Below, in pieces: positions 16,195-24,061 of a DNA stretch of 64,000 nucleotides. The notes under the pieces were generated by a model that worked only from the letters and a program-made list of their open reading frames with translations, had not been told where the DNA came from and made no database searches. The translations under genes and the position numbers were made by a program. The first letter of the stretch is position 1; each line of letters begins with the position of its first letter. The stretch covers positions 1-64,000 of the forward strand of contig JBEKZV010000043.1 in NCBI GenBank assembly GCA_049509515.1, given 5' to 3'. This DNA is from JBEKCP01 sp049509515 (GTDB lineage: Bacteria; Planctomycetota; Planctomycetia; Pirellulales; Thermoguttaceae).

Positions 16195-17427
16195 TCACCT
16201 CTGCAGCAACTGCTCGACGAACGCCTCGATGCTCGTCCGCGTCTGTTCTTCGGAGTACATCCGCAGATCGTTCAAGTCGCCGTTCACGACCAAGAACGGG
16301 AGCCCCGTGCTCTGCCGGAGCCGCTGCGGCAGCCCGTAGCGGTTGTTCGAGTTGTTCGGGCAGGTCTTCGAGTCGTGGTACAGGATGCCGTCCAGCCGGT
16401 AGGTTTGGGCCATCCGCTGGATGTAGGCCGCTTTTTCGTCGTCGCTGCGGCAGATGAAGATGCTGGAGTAGGCCCGCGCCATGCTGCGGAACGGGTCGGC
16501 CGCGTCCAGGTCCGCGAAGATCCAGCTATTGCAGTAGGTCGAGGCCACGACGCTCGTGCGCAACTCCAGGAACAGGTTGCCCAGGGCGCTGAGCTTGCCC
16601 CAGATGGGCATCCCCTCCCAGTACACGCGGAGCCGCTCGCCCTCGACGGCCGCCACGCCGCCGGCCACGCGCTCCTGCAATTCCGCCACCAGCAGCCGGT
16701 AGTAGTCCGGGGCCGCCGGCAGGCCGCGCATCACCACGGCCGGGCCCATCTGCACGGTGCCGTCGAAGAAGGTGATCGGCGAAGGAACGGCCGCGGCGGC
16801 CTCCAGCACGGACTTCCACAACACCGTGGTTTGCCGGGAGATTTCCACGACCTGCCGCAAGCGGTCGATGTCCAGCTTGTGTCCGGCGACCTGCTCCAGC
16901 GGCTCGACCAGGGCCTCGATCTGCCCGGCGACGAAATCCACCAGCGCGTCGTCCGCCGCATCGACCGACCGTGGCGAGTGGACGCCCAGGCACGGCACGT
17001 TCCACTCCCGGGCGTAGAACTGGAACCAGTCCTTGATGTCGCGGCACTGGTTGGTGTTGTACACCAGCACGTCGGCCTTGGGCGGCCCGGTGAGCTTCAT
17101 CTTCTGCAAGGGGCTTTCGCCCTTCAGATACGAGCCGATGTCGCTGGTGAGGTACGAGCAGATGTCGGGCGAGAAGCCGCGGGCGTTGGCCAGGGGGATC
17201 AGGTCGGTGGCCATCCGCGAGGCCCCGAGCATGGCCCCGTGATTCTCGGGGAAGTAGACGTTGAAGCCCAAGGCCCACAACAATTCGGCCGGGCCCACGC
17301 TGCTCGACCAGGCGGTTTTCTTGCCTTCGGCGGGACCTCGCCCCAACTCGGCGAAGTACTGGCCCAGCACGTCACGGAGATTCCTGCCGCAGGCGAAGTC
17401 CTTGCGTTGCACGGTGGTCGTCGACAT
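16195..17427 (-). CDS. 2-hydroxyacyl-CoA dehydratase/benzoyl-CoA reductase-type protein
   Basis: A 410-residue FeS protein of the HgdB/BcrB/BcrC family, normal in length. Cys90 (DICSYLTSDIG), Cys128 (NTNQCRDIKDWF) and Cys356 (DSKTCPNNSN) lie at the places of the conserved cluster ligands. Dehydratases and class I benzoyl-CoA reductases need two different catalytic subunits; only one is encoded here, directly upstream of its activase. A homodimeric relative exists, the double-cubane cluster protein family (YjiM-like), also paired with an activase, and this gene may belong there. The MSTTT start is used, not the longer frame, which adds Lys/Arg-rich residues from a repeat-bearing leader. Confidence 0.85.
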   Translation of the reverse strand: MSTTTVQRKDFACGRNLRDVLGQYFAELGRGPAEGKKTAWSSSVGPAELLWALGFNVYFPENHGAMLGASRMATDLIPLANARGFSPDICSYLTSDIGSYLKGESPLQKMKLTGPPKADVLVYNTNQCRDIKDWFQFYAREWNVPCLGVHSPRSVDAADDALVDFVAGQIEALVEPLEQVAGHKLDIDRLRQVVEISRQTTVLWKSVLEAAAAVPSPITFFDGTVQMGPAVVMRGLPAAPDYYRLLVAELQERVAGGVAAVEGERLRVYWEGMPIWGKLSALGNLFLELRTSVVASTYCNSWIFADLDAADPFRSMARAYSSIFICRSDDEKAAYIQRMAQTYRLDGILYHDSKTCPNNSNNRYGLPQRLRQSTGLPFLVVNGDLNDLRMYSEEQTRTSIEAFVEQLLQR

Positions 17428-17474
17428 CGCGGTTATCCTTCTTTTTCCTTTCTCTAGCCCAGGCATTCATGGAC

Positions 17475-17558
17475 GTAGGGTGGGTCGCGCGCAGCGAGCC
17501 CCACCAGAGGCAAGCCGGATTATCGCTGGTGGGGCTCGCTGCCCTCGACCCACCCTAC
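17475..17558. repeat. Dispersed palindrome, GTAGGGTGGGTCG family
   Basis: A composite copy: gtagggtgggtcgcgcgcag with gagccccacc, a short spacer, then ggtggggctcgct and cgacccaccctac. A partial third arm (cgacccactctac) runs on into the stop codon of the NYN-domain gene. It separates two minus-strand genes and could act as a terminator. Confidence 0.8.
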
Positions 17559-17571
17559 TTCTCGACCCACT

Positions 17572-18363
17572 CTACTTCTCGGCTGCCCCCGTGGCCGCTC
17601 GCCGCTTCTTGGCCCGCACCTTGTAGTTTCCGCGGCTGTCGTCGTACTCCAGCTCGATCAGCCCCTTGGCCTTGATGTCCTCCAGCAAGTCCGAGAAGCT
17701 CCCGTAGCCGTAGTAGCCTTCATTGAAGCCGGGATAGATCCGGCGGATGGCCTGCTTCAGGGTCGAGCCCCACAACGGATCGTAGTCTTGCTCCACCGAG
17801 TGGACGACCTCGATCACCCGATCCACGGCTTCCTGCTTCTTGTCCTGGTCCGTCTTGTCCTTCTGTTTGCTCGGGGCCCTGGTGGGCTGCTTCGCCTTGC
17901 GCACCAGGTCGTCGTAGTACAGGAACTCGTCGCAGTTGGCGATGAGCAAGTCCGAGGTGGAGCTTTTCACGCCGCAGCCGATGACCCGCCGGTCGTTCTC
18001 CTTCAACTTGGACACCAGCGGCGAGAAGTCGCTGTCGCCGGAGAGCAGGGCGAACGTGTCGATGTGCGTTTTCGAGTAGCACAGATCGAGGGCATCGACG
18101 ACCATGCGGATGTCGGCGCTGTTCTTGCCGCTCATCTTGCTCTGGGGGATGTCGATCAGCTCGATGCCCTGGCTGTGAAACTCGCGGATGGAGTCCTCGT
18201 AGTTCCGCCAATCGCAATAGGCCCGCTTGTAGACCAGGCGGCCCTTCTCCAAAAGGCGCTTCAGCACGAGTTGGATCTGGAACTTGCCGGCCTTCATATC
18301 GCGGACGCCGATCGCAAGGTTCTCGAAGTCGATGAATACGGCGATAAGCGGTTCTTCGGCCAT
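17572..18363 (-). CDS. NYN-domain (LabA/DUF88) protein with C-terminal LOTUS-like domain
   Basis: A 263-residue protein. Residues 1-155 form a PIN-like NYN nuclease domain with acidic active-site residues in VFIDFEN, ADIRMVVDAL and LLSGDSDFSPL. A Lys/Gln-rich linker (about 160-180) leads to a C-terminal winged-helix region (WGSTLKQAIRRIYPGFNEGY and YGSFSDLLEDIKAKGLIELE) of the OST-HTH/LOTUS type, an RNA-binding fold. Such proteins are putative RNases. There is no operon partner. The gene stop lies inside a dispersed palindrome. Confidence 0.85.
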   Translation of the reverse strand: MAEEPLIAVFIDFENLAIGVRDMKAGKFQIQLVLKRLLEKGRLVYKRAYCDWRNYEDSIREFHSQGIELIDIPQSKMSGKNSADIRMVVDALDLCYSKTHIDTFALLSGDSDFSPLVSKLKENDRRVIGCGVKSSTSDLLIANCDEFLYYDDLVRKAKQPTRAPSKQKDKTDQDKKQEAVDRVIEVVHSVEQDYDPLWGSTLKQAIRRIYPGFNEGYYGYGSFSDLLEDIKAKGLIELEYDDSRGNYKVRAKKRRAATGAAEK

Positions 18364-18491
18364 GGGTTGCTCGATCCTTTCGAAGCCGTGTTACGCGGTG
18401 CCGCGGATGGAACTCCGGCGCCCAAACTAGAATAGCAGGTCGCGACAAAACTACAACGGGGGCTCCGGCACCCTGGACGCTCTCGGCAGAA

Positions 18492-18528
18492 GTAGAGTGG
18501 GTCGGCGGGCACCATCGACCCACCCTAC
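18492..18528. repeat. Degenerate GTAGGGTGGGTCG-family palindrome
   Basis: gtagagtgggtcggcgggca followed by tcgacccaccctac in the 272-base divergent gap between the NYN gene and the secreted transglutaminase-like gene. Nothing else in the gap is recognisable apart from an actagaatagc sequence near 18427 that resembles a -10 box. Confidence 0.7.
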
Positions 18529-18635
18529 ACCCTCCCCGCAGCCCCTCGTCCGGGGAGGCTGCCGCGCGGAAGACTCGGCATCTTGACCGGCCCCTGCGGC
18601 GGGAGCATACTGGCCCGAGACCACGAGGCCACCGC

Positions 18636-20564
18636 ATGAGAATAGCAGTCCCCGTCCTCTGCCTCGCGTTGGCCACGGCAGCCGCCGCCCGCGCCGCCGT
18701 GGGCGATCCACAGGTCAAGACCGATCACGCCTGGTACCCCGGCGAGCTGTCCTGCTCCACCTTCGAACGGCTCTTCCAGAACCAGGCGGAAGTCTACCAG
18801 CGGGTCACCGGCAGGAAGCCCGAGAGCGATGAAGGCCGTGCCCTGGCCTCCTGGTTCTGGCGGAATTGGCACGTGTACCACGGCTTTGCCGGGCCGCGGG
18901 ATTTCTCGGGCACTGGGCTGGACGACCCCGAGGACCACGTCGAGTATCCCCGTGAATACTGGAGCGGCCTGTTCGCCGACGGCTTCGCCATCTGCTACGC
19001 CACGCACTCCCAGTGGTGCGGCGAGATGGAAAAGCTCCTGGGCCGCGGCCGCTGCCGGGCAATGGAGATCCACGGGCACACGACTTTCGAGGCCTACCTG
19101 ACCGGCGGGGCCTACGGCGTGGGCCGGTGGGCCCTGCTGGACCACGACATTTCCACGGTGATCTTCACTCCCGACGGCCGGCGGCTCATGTCGCTGGAGG
19201 AGATCCGCCGCGACCCGACCGCGGCCGCGGTGCGGACCATTGCCCGCGGGCGGCAGCACGGCTGGCTGCCGGCCGGGCTGTACGCGGACGACATCCCCTA
19301 CTCCGCCTGGCGCTGGGCGAGCTACGCCTTCGGTTACGCCGGCCCGCCGCCGATGCTGCACCTCCGCTCGGGCGAGTCGGTCCGCCGCTACCTCGCGCCC
19401 GGACTGGAAGACGGCAAGACGTTCGTCTACTGGGGCGTGAACTATTTCATCGAGGGCATTCCCGGCCCGTGCCGCGACCGCACCTGGGTAAACCAGCCGG
19501 AAAAAATGTACCAGGCCCGGGACGTGACGCCGCATCCGCCGGGCCAGGCCCGCTTTGGCAACGCCGTCTATACCTACCGGCCCGACTTCGCGGGCGGCAA
19601 GTACCGCGAGGGCGTCGTCCGGGAGGACGAGGGGCAGGTGACGTTCGAGTTTTCGACGCCGTACATCCTCGCTGCGGCCCCGCCCGCCGCGGCCGCCAGG
19701 GAGCACTGGGGCATCTGCAAACCGGGCTGCACCGGCGGCCTGGTGCTCCGCGGCAAGATGATCTGCCCGGTGGCGATCTCCACCGACCACGGCCGGACCT
19801 GGAAGCCGGCCGGGACCGCCCGCGACGGCCTCGACCTGACCGACCTCGTGAAGGGCCGGCAACAGTATTGGATCCGTCTGGCCGTCGGGGCCAAGGCCCT
19901 GGCCGGCGCCGGCCTGGTGATCCGCACCGTCTGCCAGACCTCGCCCTGCATGGTGCCGCACCTCAAGACGGGCGAGAATCGCATCACGTTCCTGGCCTCC
20001 GGCAAGGCGGTGCTCCCGGTCGGGCCCGAGCGGGACCTGGCTGCGGCCCACGTCGTGGCCGGTGCGATGCCGAGTCCCGCCGTGACCCTGGAACTGGCCG
20101 CGCCCCGCGGCGAGAAAGCGGTCGGGCTGTATGTGGCGGCCCAGCAGATGTCCGGGGTCCCGCCCGTCGAGTGCCGCTACAACGTCGATTATTCCTGCGA
20201 CGGCGGCCGGCAGTTCCTGCCGGTCCTGAAGGATTGGGAACTCATCCGCCACGAGCCGGAGCCGAACGACTGGGCCCCGCGGAGCTACCTCCAGGGCGAC
20301 GTGGCGCTGCCCGGTGCGTCCGGGCCGGTGCAGGTGCGATTCAGCAACACGGGCCGGCGGGATTTTCCGCGGGTCGAGGCCCACCTGGTCTATGAGGTCC
20401 GGAACCCCTCGCCGTTGCGAGTTACCTTCGCGTGGAACGACGGCGGCCGGCTGCGGACCGCCGCGCACACCTACCCGCCCGCCCCGGGCAAGACCGACCA
20501 GAGTTGGACGATCGCCGCAGGCAATGACCCGCAGACCGTCTGGGTCGAGTACGCGGCGGAGTGA
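18636..20564 (+). CDS. Secreted transglutaminase-like domain protein
   Basis: A 642-residue exported protein (signal peptide about 1-21, ending ARAAV). Residues 115-175 look like a transglutaminase/protease-like core: Cys120 in GFAICYATHS, His148 in IHGHTTFEAY and Asp169 in RWALLDHD, spaced as in a Cys-His-Asp triad. The C-terminal half is beta-rich, with AISTDHGRTWKPAG, a BNR/sialidase-like repeat, and beta-sandwich segments. The protein at 60648-62657 shares this whole plan. The substrate is unknown; the role may be cleavage or cross-linking of a peptide or carbohydrate at the cell surface. Confidence 0.65.
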   Translation: MRIAVPVLCLALATAAAARAAVGDPQVKTDHAWYPGELSCSTFERLFQNQAEVYQRVTGRKPESDEGRALASWFWRNWHVYHGFAGPRDFSGTGLDDPEDHVEYPREYWSGLFADGFAICYATHSQWCGEMEKLLGRGRCRAMEIHGHTTFEAYLTGGAYGVGRWALLDHDISTVIFTPDGRRLMSLEEIRRDPTAAAVRTIARGRQHGWLPAGLYADDIPYSAWRWASYAFGYAGPPPMLHLRSGESVRRYLAPGLEDGKTFVYWGVNYFIEGIPGPCRDRTWVNQPEKMYQARDVTPHPPGQARFGNAVYTYRPDFAGGKYREGVVREDEGQVTFEFSTPYILAAAPPAAAAREHWGICKPGCTGGLVLRGKMICPVAISTDHGRTWKPAGTARDGLDLTDLVKGRQQYWIRLAVGAKALAGAGLVIRTVCQTSPCMVPHLKTGENRITFLASGKAVLPVGPERDLAAAHVVAGAMPSPAVTLELAAPRGEKAVGLYVAAQQMSGVPPVECRYNVDYSCDGGRQFLPVLKDWELIRHEPEPNDWAPRSYLQGDVALPGASGPVQVRFSNTGRRDFPRVEAHLVYEVRNPSPLRVTFAWNDGGRLRTAAHTYPPAPGKTDQSWTIAAGNDPQTVWVEYAAE

Positions 20565-20580
20565 AGCACTCACCTCGTGG

Positions 20581-20814
20581 TCATTCCGGCTGCTCCGACA
20601 GCAGCTCGATGTAGCAGGCTTTGCACAGCAGCCGCTGCCAATCGCCCGACACCACGGCCAAGAGCGCCGCCTTCTTCGCGGCATCGCAGCGGGAGCAATG
20701 GAATTCGGCCGGCATCCGCAGCCGCACCAGTTGCATCCCGGCGTGTTCCGGAAAGGTTTTGATCACCAACTTGGCTAGCTCGGACATGGCAAGGGCGCTC
20801 GGATTCGACATCAT
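20581..20814 (-). CDS. Small zinc-motif protein
   Basis: A 77-residue protein with FHCSRCDAAKK and LCKACYIELL, two CxxC pairs about 25 residues apart that form a likely zinc ribbon. The N-terminus is helical (MSELAKLVIKTFPEHAG). It may start at Met10 rather than Met1, and neither has a clear ribosome-binding site. It lies tail-to-tail with the preceding gene. No function is recognised. Confidence 0.6.
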   Translation of the reverse strand: MMSNPSALAMSELAKLVIKTFPEHAGMQLVRLRMPAEFHCSRCDAAKKAALLAVVSGDWQRLLCKACYIELLSEQPE

Positions 20815-21197
20815 CTAATTCTAGGAACTGTAGCCACATTATTGCGGCGGAAACTCACGCAAAGGCGCGAAGGCGCAAAGAATCCCACTCTTGATGTTAC
20901 ACCGTCTCATTCTACCAAAATCGGGGAGCGTGCTGCATGGAGGTCCAGTCACGCGTACCAGGCCGGGCACCCTTGCGCGGCAAAGCCGGCAGGATGCGGG
21001 CCCTGGGAGAATTCCCCGCGGAATAGCCGTCCCTTGGGGCGCCGGCGGTGGGGCCGCTTGGGCGATGATGTGCCGTGCCGAGCGGCCGAATTTCGAGGAG
21101 AATCGCCACAGATTTATCCGAAGCGAGTCGGTATGCCGATTTAGTTGGCGATCGAATAGAAACCAGTCCCCCCCCACGAACAAAGGAGCCTTGCACC
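20815..21197. other. 383-base gap, no gene
   Basis: It contains gcaaaggcgcgaaggcgcaaag, a short dispersed-repeat type near 20858, and a very GC-rich segment (about 20980-21070) with several complementary stretches such as gggagaattcccc that could fold. The last 60 bases are less GC-rich and precede the low-complexity gene, with acaaaggagcc before its ATG. No RNA family is recognised. Confidence 0.4.
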
Positions 21198-21536
21198 ATG
21201 TCGGGAATTTCTGGCATCAGCAGTAGTCAGGTGGTCCAGCAGGCCGCAGCCGGCTCGAGCCTGCTCGCCCAGCAACAGGCGGGCACCCAGGCTGCCCACA
21301 AGGGCCATCACCACCACCACCACGGGAAGGGTGGCGTCGGCCAGAGCGGCAGCACCAGCGGCACCAGCGGCACCAGCAGCACCAGCAGCACCAACAGCAC
21401 CAACGGCGCGGGCAGCACTGCCAACCCCGATCAAGCACCCGCTTCCCAGAACAGCAACCCGCTCTTGGCCCTGTTGAATCCCTCGTCGGCCAACAGCCAG
21501 GGAGCGACTGGCCCTCAGCTCGACATCACGGCTTAA
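21198..21536 (+). CDS. Low-complexity Ser/Gly/Thr- and His-rich protein
   Basis: A 112-residue protein, start chosen at MSGISGISSSQVVQQAAAGS behind aaaggagcc. It has Gln/Ala-rich helices at the N-terminus, a natural six-His run (GHHHHHHGKGG), then Ser/Thr/Gly repeats of the form GTSGTSSTSSTNST, and a hydrophobic SNPLLALLNPSS near the end. No signal peptide and no known domain. The His run may bind metals; its role is unknown. Confidence 0.55.
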   Translation: MSGISGISSSQVVQQAAAGSSLLAQQQAGTQAAHKGHHHHHHGKGGVGQSGSTSGTSGTSSTSSTNSTNGAGSTANPDQAPASQNSNPLLALLNPSSANSQGATGPQLDITA

Positions 21537-21696
21537 AGCCCCCTCGATGGTGGCTCCGTGCGCCCCATACTGGGCTTTTTCACGGCCGACGGTCGTGGTA
21601 CCATCCCTGCCGCTACCGATTGCACGGGGGCATCCCTGCCGATACAGATTACACGGGGGGCAAGTGCCGCGGGCAGCAGCCCTGGGAGGAGATGCG

Positions 21697-22146
21697 ATGA
21701 AGACGAAGATGAAAATTGTGTTGTTGGTAGGTGCGGTCCTGGCCGTGTTGGCCCTTTCGTGGTCGCCGGCCCAGGCGGGTGGAGTGAGGATCGGCATCGG
21801 AATCGGTATTCCGCTGGGCGGCCCGGCGTACTATCCGGGCCCGTATTATTACCCCTACCGCTACGGCTACCCCTACCCGTACTACTATCCGTATCCCTAC
21901 GCCTATCCGTATCCGTATTACGCGGCCCCGCAGCCCGTGTACGCAGCACCGCCGGCGGGCTACGCCCAGCCGACGCCGACGGCGGCGCAATACTACTATC
22001 CGCCGTCGTCGGCGGCACCGGGCGCGGCACCGCCGCCGACCTATTCGGCGCCGACTTCGCCGCCCCCTACGTATTCGCCGCCGGCACCGCCGCCGCCGCT
22101 GCCTCCGCCGCCGTCTTTGTCGACGCCGGCCGGGACGGGGTTGTAA
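21697..22146 (+). CDS. Secreted Tyr/Pro-rich protein
   Basis: A 149-residue protein with a clear signal peptide (MKTKMKIVLLVGAVLAVLAL... WSPAQA), then an extended Tyr-Pro repeat (YYPYPYAYPYPYYAAPQP) and a Pro/Ala-rich tail with PPTYS repeats. Such sequences are secreted or wall-associated and disordered. The ATG is preceded by ctgggaggag. It is separated from the next secreted gene by only 28 bases, so the two are probably co-transcribed. Confidence 0.7.
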   Translation: MKTKMKIVLLVGAVLAVLALSWSPAQAGGVRIGIGIGIPLGGPAYYPGPYYYPYRYGYPYPYYYPYPYAYPYPYYAAPQPVYAAPPAGYAQPTPTAAQYYYPPSSAAPGAAPPPTYSAPTSPPPTYSPPAPPPPLPPPPSLSTPAGTGL

Positions 22147-22174
22147 TCGGAAGCTGGCTTATCAGGCGGTATCC

Positions 22175-22954
22175 ATGCGGCAATCCATCTCCCGCAGCCA
22201 GGCTTGGATAGTCGTCGCTCTGGCCCTGGGTGCATGGATTCTTTCCGCGTCCCCGGCGCCGGGGCAGTTTCCGGGGCGCGGCGGCGGGGGCGGCAAGCAC
22301 GGCGACGGGGGCCGCCACAGCCAGGACGACGCGCAGGAGCAGGCCCTGAAGCCGCCGCCCGCGCTGGTGGTGCTCACGCCCCACGGAGGCGAGTACATCG
22401 CCACCAAGGCGAATCGCTATGAAATCGTCTACATGCCGCTACAGACCCGCATTTACCTGTACGACGCCAAGCTCAAGCCCCTGAGCGCCCGGGACGTACA
22501 CGCACAGATGGTCGTGCAACTGCCGGGGGACGCCGCCCCGCGGCGGATCGGGCTGGGGTACGTCGCCATGCCGCCGGGGGTGGCCCAGCAGGACTATGTG
22601 GCCGCAGCGTTCGACATCCGGCCGTTGCAAGGGAAGGAGGCGACGATCACCTTCGAGTTCTCCGGCCTGCCGGACCCGCGGCATGCGACTGCTTCCTTCA
22701 CCCCGTGCTATGCCAGCTTCAGCACGCGTCCTTACGTGGCGACGGTCCTCCTGACCCAGGCCGACCGCGACGGTCTTGCGCGGCAGCCGATCTGTCCGGT
22801 GAGCGGCGTTCCGTTGGGGAGCCGCGGGCCGATCGTCAAGCTGTATGTTGGCGACTGCCCGTTGTACGTCTCCGGCGAGGACTGCATTCGTGCGGTCAAG
22901 GAAGCCCCTGACCGGTACCTGGCGCAACGGCCCCCACCGATTGTCAACCGCTGA
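22175..22954 (+). CDS. Secreted protein with metal-binding-like C-terminal motif
   Basis: A 259-residue protein with a signal sequence (about 1-30, SRSQAWIVVALALGAWIL) and a Gly/His-rich linker. The middle is a beta-rich domain. Near the end, PICPVSGVPLGSRGPIVKLY and VGDCPLYVSGEDCIRAVKEA carry three Cys in the arrangement of small TRASH/heavy-metal-binding-like domains often seen in planctomycete secreted proteins. It may bind a metal or act in copper or heavy-metal handling, which is a guess from motif only. Confidence 0.6.
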   Translation: MRQSISRSQAWIVVALALGAWILSASPAPGQFPGRGGGGGKHGDGGRHSQDDAQEQALKPPPALVVLTPHGGEYIATKANRYEIVYMPLQTRIYLYDAKLKPLSARDVHAQMVVQLPGDAAPRRIGLGYVAMPPGVAQQDYVAAAFDIRPLQGKEATITFEFSGLPDPRHATASFTPCYASFSTRPYVATVLLTQADRDGLARQPICPVSGVPLGSRGPIVKLYVGDCPLYVSGEDCIRAVKEAPDRYLAQRPPPIVNR

Positions 22955-23198
22955 ACGCGGCCGGAAAGCCCCCCTCTCCCTCCGGGAGATGGGCAGGCGG
23001 TGAGGGCTTCGCGCATCGCGAATTACCTGCGGGGTTCTTCGCAAGAAGGAGGGTAGGTCGACGGGCGCCATGCGCCGCATGGTCAGCGAGCCCTGCCATA
23101 AGAAACTCGCCCGAAAATGGTGGGGCTCGCTGCGCTCGACCCACCCTACACCTTCGTTCCTCGGGGCGTACCACCCAACGCCGCCGGGGGACCGTGGC
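22955..23198. other. Gap holding two repeat elements
   Basis: Two dispersed repeats fill this convergent gap. At about 22969-23007 lies a cccctctccctccgggagat... element. At 23049-23149 lies a large GTAGGGTGGGTCG-family palindrome, with arms gggtaggtcgac and ctcgacccaccctac. Nothing else is visible. Confidence 0.65.
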
Positions 23199-23774
23199 TT
23201 ACTGCCCCTGCGCGGTGGCCTTGGTCGAAGATCGGGCTTTACGCTGAGTACCGACCAGTTGGTGGAGCTTCTTCTTCTGGTCGGCGGTCAGGATGAGTCC
23301 GGCGTGTTTCGAGCCGGACCTGGCCATCTTTTGGAGCCGCTGCACCTGGTCGCTGGTGAGATCCAGATTGTCCGTATTCGCCAGTGCAGTCGCCGGGTCG
23401 TTCAGATTGGGCCTCGCGCTGCCCGTCATGCCCTGCTGGGGGCCACCGAAGGACTGCGACCCCATTCCGCCGCCCATTGCACCGCCGCCCATTGCACCGC
23501 CGCCCATTGCACCGCCGCCCATCGGGCCGCCGCCCATCGGACTACCGGACATCGGGCCGCCGCCCATTGCACCACCACCCATCGGCCCGCCACCCATCGG
23601 CCCGCCCGACATCGGGCCGCCGTAACCTCCACCGCCGCCGTACCCGCCGCCGCCACCGCCATAGCCGCCGCCACCGCGTCCACACCCCTGGGCGTCCATC
23701 GACCAGAGCGCAAACGTCACGACGCACCCGCCGACACACGCCGTCCAGCGCAAGCGTTTTGCAAGCAGCGACAT
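23199..23774 (-). CDS. Secreted Gly/Met-rich repeat protein
   Basis: A 191-residue protein. After a signal peptide (LRWTACVGGCVVTFALWSMD) comes a run of Gly-Tyr-Gly repeats, then about a dozen tandem GGPMGGG/GGAMGGG units, then a charged helical domain (TSDQVQRLQKMARSGSKHAG) resembling the Spy/CpxP or LTXXQ-type helical motif. The Met-rich repeats could bind Cu(I) or another soft metal. The start is placed at MSLLAK because agatgttc with gaggag precedes it; the upstream frame is unrelated. Confidence 0.6.
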   Translation of the reverse strand: MSLLAKRLRWTACVGGCVVTFALWSMDAQGCGRGGGGYGGGGGGYGGGGGYGGPMSGGPMGGGPMGGGAMGGGPMSGSPMGGGPMGGGAMGGGAMGGGAMGGGMGSQSFGGPQQGMTGSARPNLNDPATALANTDNLDLTSDQVQRLQKMARSGSKHAGLILTADQKKKLHQLVGTQRKARSSTKATAQGQ

Positions 23775-23878
23775 TGGAACATCTCCTCCTCTTAACGGTC
23801 GTGGCATCCGGGAGTAGTCCTGCCAACCGGCTATGTCCGACCTTGCGACGACCTGTGCCCTTCCTCGAAAAGCCCGCT

Positions 23879-23905
23879 CGTGGCATGCTCTCCCGACCGT
23901 GCCAC
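23879..23905. repeat. GTGGCACGGTCGGGAG-family palindrome
   Basis: cgtggcatgct followed by ctcccgaccgtgccac, a hairpin related to copies at 28672-28697 and 55533-55565. It lies in the 287-base divergent gap between the Gly/Met-rich gene and the giant secreted protein gene. taaaat at 24029-24034 is a possible -10 box for the latter. Confidence 0.6.
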
Positions 23906-24061
23906 CCTCGCCTGACCCACCGTAGTCCTTTATACGCCCGAGTGCCGGCGCTGGCAAGGATCGCCTCAGGGGGCACCTGCCCACCCATGAAGTCATCCGG
24001 CAGGGGAGAAATCGCGGCAACTTCCTGCTAAAATGGGTAGGGGAAGGAACAAGGTCTCGCT

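Noticed and set aside
14454..17427. Complete class I benzoyl-CoA reductase pathway
   Set aside because: Class I needs two catalytic subunits and two activator subunits, plus ferredoxin and downstream hydratases; only one of each type is encoded.
18525..20684. Minus-strand 719-residue frame opposite the transglutaminase-like gene
   Set aside because: No start site, no domain, composition of a GC-driven shadow.
20815..21197. Riboswitch
   Set aside because: The region is GC-rich and can fold, but no consensus of cobalamin, c-di-GMP, SAM, TPP or glycine classes is recognisable.
21301..21330. Six-His run as vector or tag contamination
   Set aside because: It lies inside a His/Gly/Lys-rich natural context with a ribosome site and planctomycete-like flanks, and no other vector sequence is present.
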